The notes: a model not told the origin generated them from the letters alone. A stretch of 64,000 nt of DNA from Druceiella hillmani (GCA_039881145.1 JAYKKI010000032.1:14883501-14947500); one strand, 5' to 3'. Numbered from the stretch's first letter, positions 11,690 through 22,675 are shown. Made by a program: numbers and translations.

Positions 11690-11830
11690 CTCATAGGCAT
11701 AAGACCTTTGACAGCATGGCGCACCATTGCGACCCGAGCTCCATCCCCGCCCGCTCCTCGAGCGGCACTGGACTTATTTTGTTTTTGACTGTACGAAATT
11801 ATCCTAGTGGCAATAAGTTCGTCATACGTA
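11690..11830. promoter_or_regulatory. short CpG-rich block
   Basis: CATGGCGCACCATTGCGACC and the following CCCGCCCGCTCCTCGAGCGG stretch stand out from very AT-rich flanks. Frames are open on both strands, as expected for such composition. ATGGC/GCCAT cores occur. Regulatory identity is inferred only. Confidence 0.3.
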
Positions 11831-12965
11831 TCAATTATGTACATTAAATTACGTAAATAAACAAGTAAATAATAAGAATAAATATTTCAAGTGACATAAT
11901 TTTAGAGATCAATATATGGAAATACTGCAAACAGTCGCGGATCTCTATAATCTTTAATACCGAACTCGTTCCAGGTTGCAGCAATCTCGATAAGAAACTA
12001 AATAATTCAAAACCTCATTTACCCGAGCTTTTGAGTTTATGAATTCCGTAGTAAAACAAGCGACTCTTATAACTTTGCCATCATAAAAGTTCACCGACAT
12101 AAAACAGAAACGAGTTTTTGCAAATGCCATCGATTTGGTTATATTAGATGGAACTTTTAAAAAGAAATTAAGATTCTCTTTATCATTATTACTTCTTAAC
12201 GCTGTTCAAATCAATGTGCAATATCTTCTTCGGTTCATGAATTTGGAAAAGCTAAGAAAATCCTAAATATTTGATTAGAACTTTCAATTTAAATTATTTT
12301 GGTTAATTTGCATTAACAATTTGGATTTACGATCAGAAAAGCTATGCAGAGCCTCATTCCTAAATATTGTCCATCGTTTTAGGAATTAATTGAAACTCAG
12401 CATCAGAAATAACCATATAGTAGTACGCTTTCAAGAGTTGTCAGAACATGTCATAACTCTTCTGCCTTCATTCGCCATGTTTTTCTTCCTATTTCCTTCA
12501 TGTCTCTTTTTTCCCTTTTTTTCTTTCTAAGTTTCAAATTTAAGCTATTTTTCATAAATAATCGTTATTGTTAGTATTATTTTTTAATTAACAAAATAGT
12601 TGTCAGTGTCATAGTAAGAAAAAAATTTGGTTTTCACCTCGGAACTAACTGCTTTTTTCCTTAGCAATGCAGAAATAGTTCTCATAGCAATAAGTTCACA
12701 CTATATACAGTCATGTTATATCAAAGATAATGTAAACATTATATAAATTAATAAAATAATTTTAAGAGATATAAGCGACTGCCTTACTCTGTACCTATTC
12801 CAAGACGCTGCCCAAATGGTCAGTGTTATTACATTATAATTATAGTATTAAAATATAACTTCGATGAAAGAGCTAAAAAAAACATCAGTCTATAGATTAA
12901 AAAAAGATAAAGCTATTTTAGTTCTAAATCGTATATTTTGCTTTACATATGTTTATTTATATATA
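11831..12965. other. AT-rich non-coding DNA
   Basis: No gene or recognised repeat is seen. Confidence 0.4.
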
Positions 12966-12970
12966 TGTAC

Positions 12971-13025
12971 CGAAAAGTAAACGTGAGCTTTATATAAAAA
13001 TAGATAAGCTCACATTTACTTTTCG
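12971..13025. other. 20-bp inverted repeat, hairpin of 55 nt
   Basis: CGAAAAGTAAACGTGAGCTT (12971-12990) pairs with 13006-13025 with one C/A mismatch. On the minus-strand RNA that mismatch becomes a G-U pair. The loop is 15 bases. It could be a MITE remnant or a pre-microRNA-like stem. Confidence 0.65.
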
Positions 13026-13029
13026 CCAC

Positions 13030-13425
13030 AATAGTTAGCCGCCACTACGCCCAATGATATGTAGAAATAGTTAAATATATTTTCACGTCACGAACTCAAC
13101 TTCAGCCATTACCCCGCCACGTATTACCATAATTCTTTGTTCCTTTATACTTGCAAAACCATCAGTTCCATCAAGCGGCGTAACGCATTATTAACTTCCA
13201 GCTGCGTACGTGAAATCTTTAATAACGAACTGCCTCGCGTAGCGAAGAAAGATAACGCTTTTTCAACACACAGTTAACAACAGAGGTTACGTTAAGTCTA
13301 CGGTGGCATTAAACGTATGTTAAATAATAATTTGCTGTTAGTTGCTTATTAATGTGCGCTTCGAATACGATCATTGTTTGCTGGAATTTGCTCGTAGAGC
13401 GGAAAAAGAGGTTTTAACTCTTAGG
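13030..13425. promoter_or_regulatory. CpG-richer, repeat-free block
   Basis: It contains GCGGCGTAACGC, GCTGCGTACGTG and CTCGCGTAGCGAAG together with several TTAAT/ATTA homeodomain-type cores. No reading frame is convincing. It is a candidate enhancer-like conserved block, inferred from composition. Confidence 0.3.
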
Positions 13426-13429
13426 TTTT

Positions 13430-14355
13430 TAGAACGTTTCTAATTTAGTTTTTATGCGTTAAACAGGTTTTGTCCTGTTTGACAAGTGTCTAGGTTCCAG
13501 TAGAATATGACGTCCAATACTATGGGAAAATATGTATTGTGCACTCCTCTATCTGAAAAAATTCTAGGGATAGTCAAATATTTGCGATGTCATAATTTTT
13601 ACTGTCCCGTGTAATATGAACATTTCACTAAAAAATTGTGGCAAAATTGTTAGAAAAGATTTCAGGTTACATATCTTCTTTTGTAAGACTGCCTAGCTTT
13701 TTTATTGCAACATTAAAGTCGTGAATCAAGTACTGGTCGTTCGAGAAAATTAATCCCAATTTATTACTATAAATATATTTTAATTTATTCTTAGTTTGTT
13801 AAGCGGATATTTGTTACCTCGGTTTATATTTTTTCTATTTTCTTTGTCATTATTTCAAACATACAATGGTTATTACATTTTTTATATAATAACATAAATT
13901 CCAAAAGAATCGGTCTTATATCGCCTAGCGTCGAAAAATAATTTGTGATGACTTTTAATAAAGTTCCGGAACACTTAATAATTAGGTAATTCATAACACT
14001 GTTACCGCCTTTGGGAAAACTTATTTTCTGGAAAATCTGTAAAATATCAAATTGAAGTATTTTACCAGAATCAAGAACAAAAACCAAATCTCCCACAGAT
14101 ATTTTCAAGCAACGTTTGAAAAACTCTTGACTTTGAAGAAATCCTGCTTCTCTTCATTCCTTTTGTTCGACAACACTAACTTTTCCCCGACTTTTTAATA
14201 TACTTCCTATGAAATTAGCTAAGGTTTTTAAAACTTTATTTTTCAAAAAAATCAATCTCTTCTTACGTTTATGGTATTTGACTGAAAGCAATAGCTTCAG
14301 TCCAAATAAACAGAGTGTACATATACGTAATACATATTCTTGTATGCAATATATA
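13430..14355. other. AT-rich DNA with one unassigned 94-codon frame
   Basis: A minus-strand frame (14108 to 13824) begins MKISVGDLVFVLDSGKI and shows no family I recognise. The GDLVFVLDSGK start resembles the chromodomain-adjacent part of retroelement integrases only superficially. Nothing else is supported. Confidence 0.3.
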
Positions 14356-15600
14356 TTGGGTTGGCTAATAAGTTATTTAGCCCGAGTTGCTGTTAACAAT
14401 TTTTATTAAAAAAATTATATGTTACACTAAATATAAGTATGCATCATTATTATTTACTTATCGCCATATAGTTGGCAGTAACAATATGCCTTTCTTATAA
14501 AATTTTGGTGACTTTGATTCAGAAAACTGTGCGAGGTCGTTTTGGAGATATTCTTTAACTTTGAATTTTTTTTCTCGTTAATGGTTACATAGAACCATGA
14601 AAAAATGATAATCAGAGGGCGCAATGTCCGGCGAATATGGTGGACGAGTGAGTAGGACCCAGCGAAGCTCCTCTAATTTATCACGAGTACGTTTTGCAAC
14701 ATGTGGTCTAGCACCATCATGTAGAAAATAAACTCGATCCTGTTGACTAATCAATTTGTTAGCTAATCAGTCCAAATGTTCACACCAAATATTTGCAATA
14801 ATTCTAGATCCCTCTGAAAGCAACTTCCAAGGAATAATGCTCTTGACATTCCACCAGCAGCTGAGCATCAACTTTTTGGCACTTATTTCAGGTTTGGATA
14901 CTGAAACTCCCGTTTCTCCAACACACAGTCATTGACGTTTGCGTGTATGGTTAACGTATGTAACCCACTACTCATCGCCAGTTACTAATTGATTCAGCCA
15001 GTCGAAGTTACGTTTCAATGTCAATAACTGTTGACAAGTATCAACTCTGCACTGAAGGTGACACGATGACAACTCGTGAGTATTTGGACACTTTTCCCAA
15101 TTCGGGCAAATATGTTTCTATTATGCCATGTCTGCAGCATAGCTTACCTCAATTGACTAGTCGTCAGTCGAGGATCCTCCTTAATCAGGCGTCGTAATCG
15201 TTGAACATTCAATTCACCAGGACGTCCGGTACGGGGTTCGTCCTCAAGATGTAATCCCCATTCCTGAACTTTCTAAACCAAATCTTTGCCGTCGCTTGAC
15301 ACGCCGTCGATTCACTCATCGTATGACATATATTATTTGTGTCAGTCTTTGCATCGTGACCCAGATGAAATTTGTAAATTAATAGAATCCGTATTTGATA
15401 TCTATTTAAATCCATTATCTTTTTTGCAATTCACTTAAATCTTCGACGCTGACTGTTGTCAACAATTAAGATTGTAATCCATCAATAGACCCATGCAATA
15501 ATTTATATTTTGGCCACTTGAGAACGGTACGACATTTATAGACAAGTTATTTCTCAGATACCTCAAAACATTTACCACTGTATGTAGTTGAACTTTCGTT
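14356..15600 (-). mobile_element. mariner-family DNA transposon, inactive
   Basis: The + strand left edge TTGGGTTGGCTAATAAGTTA (14356 on, preceded by TA) is a typical mariner terminal repeat, here the 3' end of a minus-strand element. The transposase reads from 15415 downward. Mariner 5' leader-like sequence continues to about 15600, but no matching terminal repeat is visible on that side, so the 5' end is truncated or too diverged. The total is close to the usual 1.3 kb. A second copy of part of the leader lies at 15689-15806. Confidence 0.85.
14480..15415 (-). pseudogene. mariner transposase pseudogene
   Basis: The frame starts MDLNRYQIRILLIYKFHLGH and continues with the helix-turn-helix region ending KIWFRKFRNGDY. 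A one-base deletion near 15245-15255 shifts the frame, after which DEPRTGRPGELN is recovered. Further on are a damaged TGDE-stop-WVTY block around the first catalytic Asp, LSCWWN, the second Asp in HDGARPH (near 14728), and RPPYSPDIAPSDYHFF with the third Asp. Exactly 34 residues separate the second and third Asp, the mariner D34D signature. Stops interrupt it near 15147, 14970, 14930 and 14767. In life the enzyme would cut and paste the element at TA sites in the nucleus. Confidence 0.88.
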
Positions 15601-15688
15601 TCAAAGTTAATGGTGTTGTTGAAGATTACTGGGGAGTGGATTCTGCTGAATAAGTGAAGACTGATATGTTTTACCTGGTGCTAGCAGT

Positions 15689-15806
15689 TAAGATTTTAAT
15701 CCATTAATAGAACCATGCAATTCTTAACATTTTAGCCACTTGAGACCAGTACGACATTTGTAGACAAGTTATTTCTCAGATACCTCAAAACATTTACCAC
15801 TGTACG
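15689..15806 (-). repeat. second copy of the mariner leader segment
   Basis: About 118 bp repeats the segment at 15460-15585 in the same orientation with roughly 90 percent identity. Shared blocks include GCCACTTGAGA, GTACGACATTT and GACAAGTTATTTCTCAGATA. It is either a leftover of an adjacent mariner or a local duplication. Confidence 0.75.
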
Positions 15807-15879
15807 CCTTTCCATTAATTCGAATATAGGTACTAATGAAGGAAACGTCATTTCAAAGCTCTTGTCACTATTCGCAATA

Positions 15880-16165
15880 TTACTTGGCGCAGAATGTGCT
15901 GACACGGCCGCCGTCATTTTAACGAAGCGGCATATCTTAACGCCACAAACGCGCAATTTCCTGTTCCGACTTGTCTTTGTCTAGCCGGCGGCGGGCGACG
16001 TTTTTGAACTCGCGTTTGTTACATTTTGTAAATGATTACGCGCCGAACGCCGCCGCGCCCGCGCGCCCGAGAGTAATTTGCTGGAACAAAAGAATATTAA
16101 CTTTACACAGTGTAGTGCTCTCGCGGAGTGCAAACCGGGCGCGGTCGTACTATCGCTTGTCATAT
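15880..16165. promoter_or_regulatory. strong CpG island
   Basis: This is the densest CG sequence in the first 20 kb, with GCCGGCGGCGGGCGACG near 15984 and GAACGCCGCCGCGCCCGCGC near 16044. Frames are open on both strands, so an exon cannot be claimed. It is a candidate promoter or regulatory island, which would need transcript data. Confidence 0.35.
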
Positions 16166-16979
16166 TATTTAATTCTGTTATCTTGATTTTGGAAATGTAC
16201 AGTGTTTTTGGAGTTTAAATTTAATTTGCTAGAATACAAACGTAGTTCACAAGAATAATTTATCAAAATATACTTGGCTACATGTTCAATTCAAATTGTG
16301 TACATAACCAGAAAGAAAATTCGACTGAAGTAAAAATATTTAGGTAGTAAATAAAAGAATATCAAAAACATAAAGTTTAAAAGGATTCACTCTTGTTGTC
16401 GTTTTTTTTTTAAATGAAATAATCCTAAAAAACGACACATTTGACATTAATAACAGCTGCTCTATATTAATTTAGTAGAAGATTACAAAGTGCTTTTATT
16501 ACTGATAAAGAGCAGTCACTTGTAAAATTTCAAATATCTTTTTCGTTATTTTTTTTCAATTATTTTACATTTCATATTTGCAATTTTTTTTATATTTAAT
16601 ATTTATAAACTTATTTTCTGACTTATATATTAAGTATTTAGTGAACAGTATAAAATAATTCGTCACAAAAACATAATTTGTAAAGAAAATATATTATTAC
16701 GTCGTTTTTTATAAAAGAAATCGTAGGTAGTTTTTTTCACTATTGGATATTGGAGAAGGGAAAAACATAAATTTTCTGTTACTTAAATTAATTTCTACCC
16801 TGTGGTCTGATTTTTACTTTGATAATATTAAAAATTAAAAAATAGGACATTTTTAATTTGTGTAAGTTCATAAAAAACAAATAAGAAAATATAAAAATAT
16901 TACTCACTAAGCAAATATGAATGACCAAGATGATTATTACGTAAAAGTTTAAGATAATTCTTAAAATAAATACTCCTGG
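16166..16979. other. AT-rich non-coding DNA
   Basis: Homopolymer-rich and without a recognised feature. Confidence 0.4.
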
Positions 16980-17345
16980 AACTGGGATAGATTATCATCT
17001 TATGAAATTAAACGGGAGTAGTTAGTTTACTACGTGCTACTTTCTTAAATTTAAATTAACAACTTGACGAAACACTGTTAACAACAAGATAAAAAGAAGG
17101 GAATGATGGCTAGAGAATGGATAAAATTAGTAAACAAGGAAGTCGTTATTTTCCATCACGGTAACGCAAAGACCCATGTATCTTTAATTATCAGAAATTA
17201 ATTATTAGCATATAACTACGATGTTCCACCTCATCCTTCGCACTCCTCGGATATCATTCCTTATGAATATTATTTATTTATCCCATTAAACGTTCTCCTT
17301 ATGGTAAAATATTTAATTTAATCAATGATATCAATACATGTATAA
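16980..17345 (+). pseudogene. mariner transposase fragment (catalytic part only)
   Basis: Degenerate + strand coding shows a VYYVLL block near 17023 and then VIFHHGNAKTHVSL near 17147. The latter corresponds to the HHDNARPHV motif, with the catalytic Asp changed to Gly. YDVPPHPSHSSDIIPYEYYLF follows near 17218, corresponding to the PHPPYSPDLAPSDYHLF motif, with the third Asp changed to Glu. No N-terminus or terminal repeats are seen. It is older and more decayed than the copy at 14.4 kb, and the PHP variant points to a different mariner subfamily. Confidence 0.75.
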
Positions 17346-18164
17346 TTTGATTTACATATTACCAATTTTTAATGGTAAGATGATATTTTGAGAAATTCAA
17401 AGAGATAAAGAATTATTGTGTATTGCTTTTCCGTTACTAAAATGAAAGTGATGGAATAACCTAATATATTGCCCAAATTATTTAAATTTGATTTTATGGA
17501 ACAAAAAAAATGACAAAAACTAGTGGGCATATAAATTGCTTTTTCTTTTGGATAGGAATGTAAAAGGGAGTGATTTATTCAGACAGTCTAAGAAATTGAT
17601 TTAATTATGCTTTTGCGTCGAAATCTAGGGCCATGTGCACCTAAGAGATTTGACTCTAAGACAAACTGGACCATTGTTATATTTTATTATATTTAAGATA
17701 TCGCAAAAAGATCTAGAATATATCTATATACTGGCTGGTCAGGCATATCTATCTACTTGTACTATATCTTTCAATTAGTAACTTTGTCATATATACTTGG
17801 ATCGAAGGTAACAAATTTAGGTATTTTGAATGTGTTTTAGTATATTTAAATAATCTTGGAAGTATTCAGAAATAATCCATCTCAATAATTAAATAAAACG
17901 ACTAATCTTATTTGACACAAATAAATTATTGTTTTAGTTAATGCCAATTAATTATTTAAAAATACTTTAGAAAATTGATTCTGTAGACAATGTTGCTACC
18001 AGTACATTTTATTTTAATAAACAGCTCTAATGTGCTATTTAATAAAAATAAAATTTGAACGCGTAACTGAAAGTAGTCAAAAAGTGAGAAACCATAATAT
18101 TTCAAAAAAAGATTGTTAAACAAATACGAAAATTTAAAAAATGTGAAAACCAATGATAGTCTGC
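17346..18164. other. AT-rich non-coding DNA
   Basis: Nothing is recognised. Confidence 0.4.
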
Positions 18165-18165
18165 C

Positions 18166-18243
18166 TCGAAATACTACTTTTAGAAATACGTTGTTTAATC
18201 TTGGTTAAAATACTACTTTTAGAAACACGTTGTTTAATCTGAA
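18166..18243. repeat. two-copy direct repeat
   Basis: AATACTACTTTTAGAAATAC followed by GTTGTTTAATCT is repeated once with a single change, with a spacing of about 38 bp. Confidence 0.85.
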
Positions 18244-18275
18244 AGAGACATATGTATATTAACACTATTAATTAC

Positions 18276-18515
18276 TGAATATATTTGGCGTTAATTTTGT
18301 AAAAATTCATTATTCACAAATAAATGAAACTACGTGATGTAGTTTTATTTCTACGTTCTTTACCACGTCCTATGTTTCGTCGTATTACAACAACTTCAGG
18401 AGGGCAATCTTTGCTAATTGCCCACCTAAAGATGTTGTAATACAACGAAACCTAGGTCATGGTAAAGAACTTAAAGGAAATAGAAATAATACTACATCAC
18501 GTAGTTTAATTTAAT
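18276..18515. mobile_element. foldback element, two-armed copy A
   Basis: A one-sided leader (GAATATATTTGGCGTTAATT) is followed by a long inverted repeat. Arm 1 starts at 18321 with TAAATGAAACTACGTGATGT and arm 2 ends at 18513. The arms include ACTTTCTTTAAGTTCTTTACC-type sequence and a GTATTACAACA...CTTCAGG segment, and the centre is GCTAATTGCCC. The same structure occurs at 38101 and 58471, and single arms occur at 19350, 19491 and 40761. It has no coding capacity. The reading frame seen in one arm is a by-product. Confidence 0.85.
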
Positions 18516-18600
18516 GTGACTATTGATTACGCTTAAATAATTATGTATTTAAAGACATAGAGCAAGCCAATTTTTTCTAACAACTTTTTATCAACAACCA

Positions 18601-18656
18601 TTGATTAAGAAATATATATTCAATCTATTACGATTCAATATATATTTCTTAACCAA
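18601..18656. other. 25-bp inverted repeat
   Basis: 18601-18625 pairs with 18632-18656 with two mismatches and a 6-base loop. The arm core is TTAAGAAATATATATT. The stem is AT-rich, so it may be a cruciform-prone remnant. Confidence 0.6.
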
Positions 18657-18764
18657 CTTGGTTAAACGATGTCATTAAATATATTTACGATTTTAAAACA
18701 ATACAACAAAGTCGAAAATAATAATTACTCTTTAAGCTTAAAATCGAATGGTACGTCAATAACT

Positions 18765-19140
18765 TGCTACTGCTCGACCAGTATTTAAAGTCGCTAGCCA
18801 CAGTGCGACCGCATCCTAACACGCCGCGGGAGACAATACTCGTTCACACAGCGACGGCCGGCGGGCGCGACCTGTCACTTCACAATTGTAATCATTCTAT
18901 TCCCAAAGGAAATTAAAAACTCTACAACTCGCCTTAATAAGTCTATGATATACGATATTCAATTGTAAAGTTTCATCGTTCGTACCTACGTAGTTTAGTA
19001 CTGTATACCGGTGTGTAAGTACGTACAAGGCGTTTACACGGAAACGGTGAGGAGTCAACTGCGGTGTGAGGGTTTTCCCATCAGCGGATGAATGATGAGG
19101 ATATTCCTTCTGACGTATCGTAGGTCAATTATGTCATCGG
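18765..19140. promoter_or_regulatory. CpG-rich block, candidate regulatory DNA
   Basis: It includes ACGCCGCGGGAGAC near 18821, GCGACGGCCGGCGGGCGCG near 18853, and a second GC-richer part at 19015-19140. The part at 18955-19060 has a diverged partial copy at 19618-19690. No reading frame stands out. Confidence 0.35.
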
Positions 19141-19343
19141 TATAATAATAATAAGAAATATAACTAGCCGGAGATGTTCATAACATATTGATATATATAT
19201 ATATTAACTTTAACCACCTTGGAAGAATAGTCATTGTTAAGTTTTAAATAGCGTGTATGCTAAAGCGATGATAAGTCGATAGGAGTGTGAATTAAAAGTT
19301 TTGTCTTTCGATAAATTTTTATTAATTTATGGTACATTTTGTT

Positions 19344-19414
19344 GGCAATTAAATGAAACTACGTAATGTAGGTGCATTATTTCTACTTTCTTTAAGTTCT
19401 TTACCACGACCTAA
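19344..19414. mobile_element. foldback family, single-arm copy D
   Basis: TTAAATGAAACTACGTAATG through TTCTTTACCACGACCTAAAT matches arm 1 of copy A. The leader and the second arm are missing. Confidence 0.8.
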
Positions 19415-19490
19415 ATTTATATGAACTTTTTACAGAGACCACTGCATGCCATAAGGCAGTCGACTGTTACTCGTAAGCTAGTAGAGCCTA

Positions 19491-19612
19491 TTGAATATAT
19501 TTGGCGTTAATTTTGTAGAAATTAATTATTCACAATTAAATGAAACTACGTGATGTAGTATTATTTCTACTTTCTTTAAGTTCTTTATCACGACCTAGGT
19601 TTCGTTGTGATA
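19491..19612. mobile_element. foldback family, leader plus single-arm copy E
   Basis: The leader GAATATATTTGGCGTTAATT and arm 1 are well conserved up to CCTAGGTTTCGTTG. Arm 2 is absent. The copy lies just upstream of the partial duplication at 19618. Confidence 0.85.
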
Positions 19613-19617
19613 TGACT

Positions 19618-19690
19618 TATGATATTCAACTGCAAAGTTTCGATTCTTATTACGTAGATTCACACGGAAACAGTTAGGAGTCGACTTGAC
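19618..19690. repeat. partial copy of 18955-19060
   Basis: Shared blocks are GATATTCAA(T/C)TG, AAAGTTTC, ACGTAG, ACACGGAAAC and GGAGTCGACT or GGAGTCAACT. The order is the same and the internal gaps are shorter here. Confidence 0.65.
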
Positions 19691-19699
19691 CACGAAATT

Positions 19700-20980
19700 A
19701 GATATTTTACGTCTGCAGCTTTTTTACGACTACAGTTATTTTTAAATGAAAAAAAAATTGAAAATACGTTTATAAAACAAAAATTGTTTTAAATGGTACT
19801 TCATAGTAACAATAATACGGTTTCATTCGAAATATGCAGGTACATAATTCTACAAACACATACATCTAAACATAGCATATCCATAGTTACGATTAATGTG
19901 GAAGTTTTAAAAATTCTGATGATGTCCTTGATAATGCCAAAAAATTTAAAAAAAAACATAAATCAGTCCGAAACACTGGCTGTACGAGGCTAGATTATTT
20001 AAACGTTTGTATTCTTTTAATTCAATCAGTAGTTTAAATCAATAATTTTAAATTTCGAATAATACCAAAAGTGGTATCACAAGCAGTCTTCTAAAGTTAC
20101 TCCTTTTTAAAAATGACATCATATTAATATTAATACAAAAATGACACCAAAGTGTCGAGATGTATATCATAGTACGTTCTCGGAAAGCTCTTATACTACG
20201 GCGAGCTATCATGTTACGCGTGACAACAGTTATCGTTAATTGTATATGTATGTGGATTCTGGAATAGGGTGTTTTTAACACTGTTTTAATTTTAAGCTGT
20301 CTTTATGTACTCGTGTCACTTGAATATTTATCAATATAAATCAGTATAAAGGTTTGAACATAATTAATTTATATTTAGTTAAATTAGAGTTAAAATCAAT
20401 TACTTTATTTTTTTTATAATTTTGACTTAAAGCGGTTTGATGGATGGAAGTAATGATATTTTTGTAGACATTTTCAACAATATTTCTGAAACATGAAATT
20501 TAAAAAAAATTGTTTTACTATCCTCATAATTTGAAATCAAACGCGCATATATCAAGTAAAATATAATAAATATACGTTTTAAAATACAAAGTTATATTTT
20601 CAGTTGATTTGAATTGTTTGTGTGAAGTCTCTATACATTTTGTATAAATCCAACTACATGTCATGGGTAAGTCGACTATCGCTAGTAAATTACTTAACTG
20701 TGATATATTATATCTTATATTAATTGCTGTTGTGAATATTTTTCAGATATCCAAAAGTAGTGGTTTTTCCAGTAGAGGATGGGAACACGTAACTCTAATA
20801 AAAATTATATTTTAAAGCTAAATGTTTCGTAAACGGATCCCTGTATCTAAACAGTGTCCATGACGTACCCCTAATATTTTTGAAAAACCTATTCAACGAT
20901 TCCTGACTCGATGGGGAATGCAAATAAAAAAATTGAACCTATTTTACAGGTAGACAAAGTACTCTAAATTTTTTTTGAAA
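19700..20980. other. AT-rich non-coding DNA
   Basis: No recognised feature. Short frames at 19793 and 20048-20281 have no family resemblance. Confidence 0.4.
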
Positions 20981-20984
20981 GATT

Positions 20985-21142
20985 TTATTTCATCGCTTTG
21001 TATGTATTATAAATTTGTATAACCGTGACAAATTTTAGCTTCATAATAGTCGGCGAGTGAAACAGCTGTGACATACAGACGGGCAGACAGACGGATCCAG
21101 GGAAATAATAAGGGTCCTTGGTTTTGCTATGGAACCCTAAAA
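20985..21142 (+). mobile_element. SINE-like repeat, 3' part
   Basis: It ends with CAGACGGGCAGACAGACGGA, GGGTCCTTGGTTTTGCTATGG and AACCCTAAAAGG, the same tail plan as family 1. The head is missing or unrecognisable. The 48-bp tandem array at 21165 begins immediately after its tail. Confidence 0.7.
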
Positions 21143-21164
21143 GGAAACGTAAGGTAAATAAATA

Positions 21165-21525
21165 TTGCATTATTTTCTAGACAAAGACAAGTACATCAAT
21201 GTTGCATTATTTTCTAGTGAAAACCTAAAAAGACATATGTAAATGAATGTAGCATTATTTTCTAGTGAAAGCCTAAAAAGACGCAAGTAAATTAATGTAG
21301 CATTATTTTCTAGTGAAAACTTAAAAAGACACAAGTAAATTAATGTAGCATTATTTTCTAGTGAAAACCTAAGAAGACACAAGTAAATTAATGTAGCATT
21401 ATTTACTAGTGAAAACCTAAGAAGACACAAGTAAATTAATGTAGCATTATTTTTTAGTGAAAACCTAAGAAGACACAAGTAAATTAATGTAGCATTATTT
21501 TCTAGTGAAAACGTAGGGAAATCAC
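21165..21525. repeat. 48-bp tandem array, eight copies
   Basis: GCATTATTTTCTAGTGAAAA recurs at 21167, 21204, 21252, 21300, 21348, 21396, 21444 and 21492. The last six spacings are all exactly 48 bp. Because 48 is divisible by three, the minus strand stays open for 102 codons and encodes a 16-residue repeat (consensus LCLLRFSLENNATLIY). Nothing indicates that this is translated. Confidence 0.95.
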
Positions 21526-21585
21526 ATGCAATTGGTATGTCAAGTTTGACTTATTTTTTTTTTTATTTAATATAGGTTGATATAT

Positions 21586-21646
21586 AAAAATAATTTAAGT
21601 GAAACAGCTGTATGTCACTGCTGTTTGTTTCACTTAAATTATTTTT
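21586..21646. other. 20-bp perfect inverted repeat
   Basis: AAAAATAATTTAAGTGAAAC at 21586-21605 is exactly complementary to 21627-21646. The loop contains CAGCTG and CAGTGACA-like sequence. Confidence 0.7.
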
Positions 21647-21649
21647 TTT

Positions 21650-22075
21650 TTAATTTAAAAGTTAAGTTAAAATAAACTATGTAATTATCTCTTTCATTTC
21701 TGAAAACTGAACCCAACGCAGTTAGCGTATAAAATGTATATAAATTATACCTTTCATGGGAATATTTTATACTCTAATTTTATTGAATCCGGTTTTACGG
21801 AGCAGCTAAATTAAACATTCAAAGCATACCTGCTTTATTTTCTCCTTTAACTTAGGTGGAATTCTCCCTCTCTTAGGTCATATCCTCTTTACACGGATCT
21901 AGTAACAGTAATATCATTTATCTTTGTTTTCTTGAATAAACTTATCAGGCATTTCCAGCAGTCAAGTAGACTACAATAAATATAACAATGTCCTACATTT
22001 TGTTCCAATAAATTCAACCGTATGTTTCATTAGACAATTCTATTTTCGACATAAACATTCTAACCATCAACCTGT
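21650..22075. other. AT-rich non-coding DNA
   Basis: No recognised feature. Confidence 0.4.
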
Positions 22076-22079
22076 ATCA

Positions 22080-22340
22080 TCGCTGCACTGCTCGGACAAT
22101 AGACGCTACTAAGCCACAACAGAAGGTGCCATTTATAATACCGTCTCCGAGGACAAATTACGGGGATCGTAAAGAGAAGCAAGACGCAGCTGGTAACCGT
22201 CTTGTCGCATTAGACGCCTTTATCGCTGAGGATTTACTGAGACAAAACGGTTTTACTGAGACAAACGCTACTGCACAGAGAACGGACGACGTCGTGCAGT
22301 TTAATGTAATAATCTCATTTAAAAATGAAAATATTATTAC
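22080..22340. promoter_or_regulatory. CpG-richer unique block
   Basis: Frames are open on both strands (22126-22344 + and 22158-22358 -), and there are several CpGs. TTTACTGAGACAAA occurs twice, at about 22235 and 22252. A GCCATTTATAA site lies at 22127. Neither strand shows a recognised protein, so I treat it as a candidate conserved non-coding block. A short unknown exon is the alternative. Confidence 0.3.
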
Positions 22341-22675
22341 GTAATAAATTAAGTACAATAATAAATTAAGTTACTTATTTTATAATATCAACAAACGATG
22401 GTACTGTGTATTTCTGGTTTAATTCCCCCTGAAAATCGTGGCTTCGTGAATTATTTTTGTAGCCGCCCAGAGAAAAATTTGTTTTTCACTCTTACGAAGT
22501 TTCATGAATTATTGCATTAATCTTACACAGAGGATATAAAAGGTCACAATCTGTGATTTTTTTGTCGTACAGGTACTTGATTTTTCATAAAAATACCAGA
22601 TTTACCATTTTTATAATTGAAAATTTTAATAAAACTTATTTATTTCTTTTCTTTCTATAAAAGCATCATTTTTAC

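Noticed and set aside
13824..14108. 94-codon minus-strand frame with a GDLVFVLDSGK start as a retroelement integrase piece
   Set aside because: The resemblance is limited to a few residues and no zinc-binding or catalytic motif or neighbouring retroelement sequence supports it.
18770..18870. TATTTAAAG as a TATA box with a start site at CACAGTG
   Set aside because: Spacing from the TATA-like word to the initiator-like word is about 20 bp, too short for a standard core promoter.
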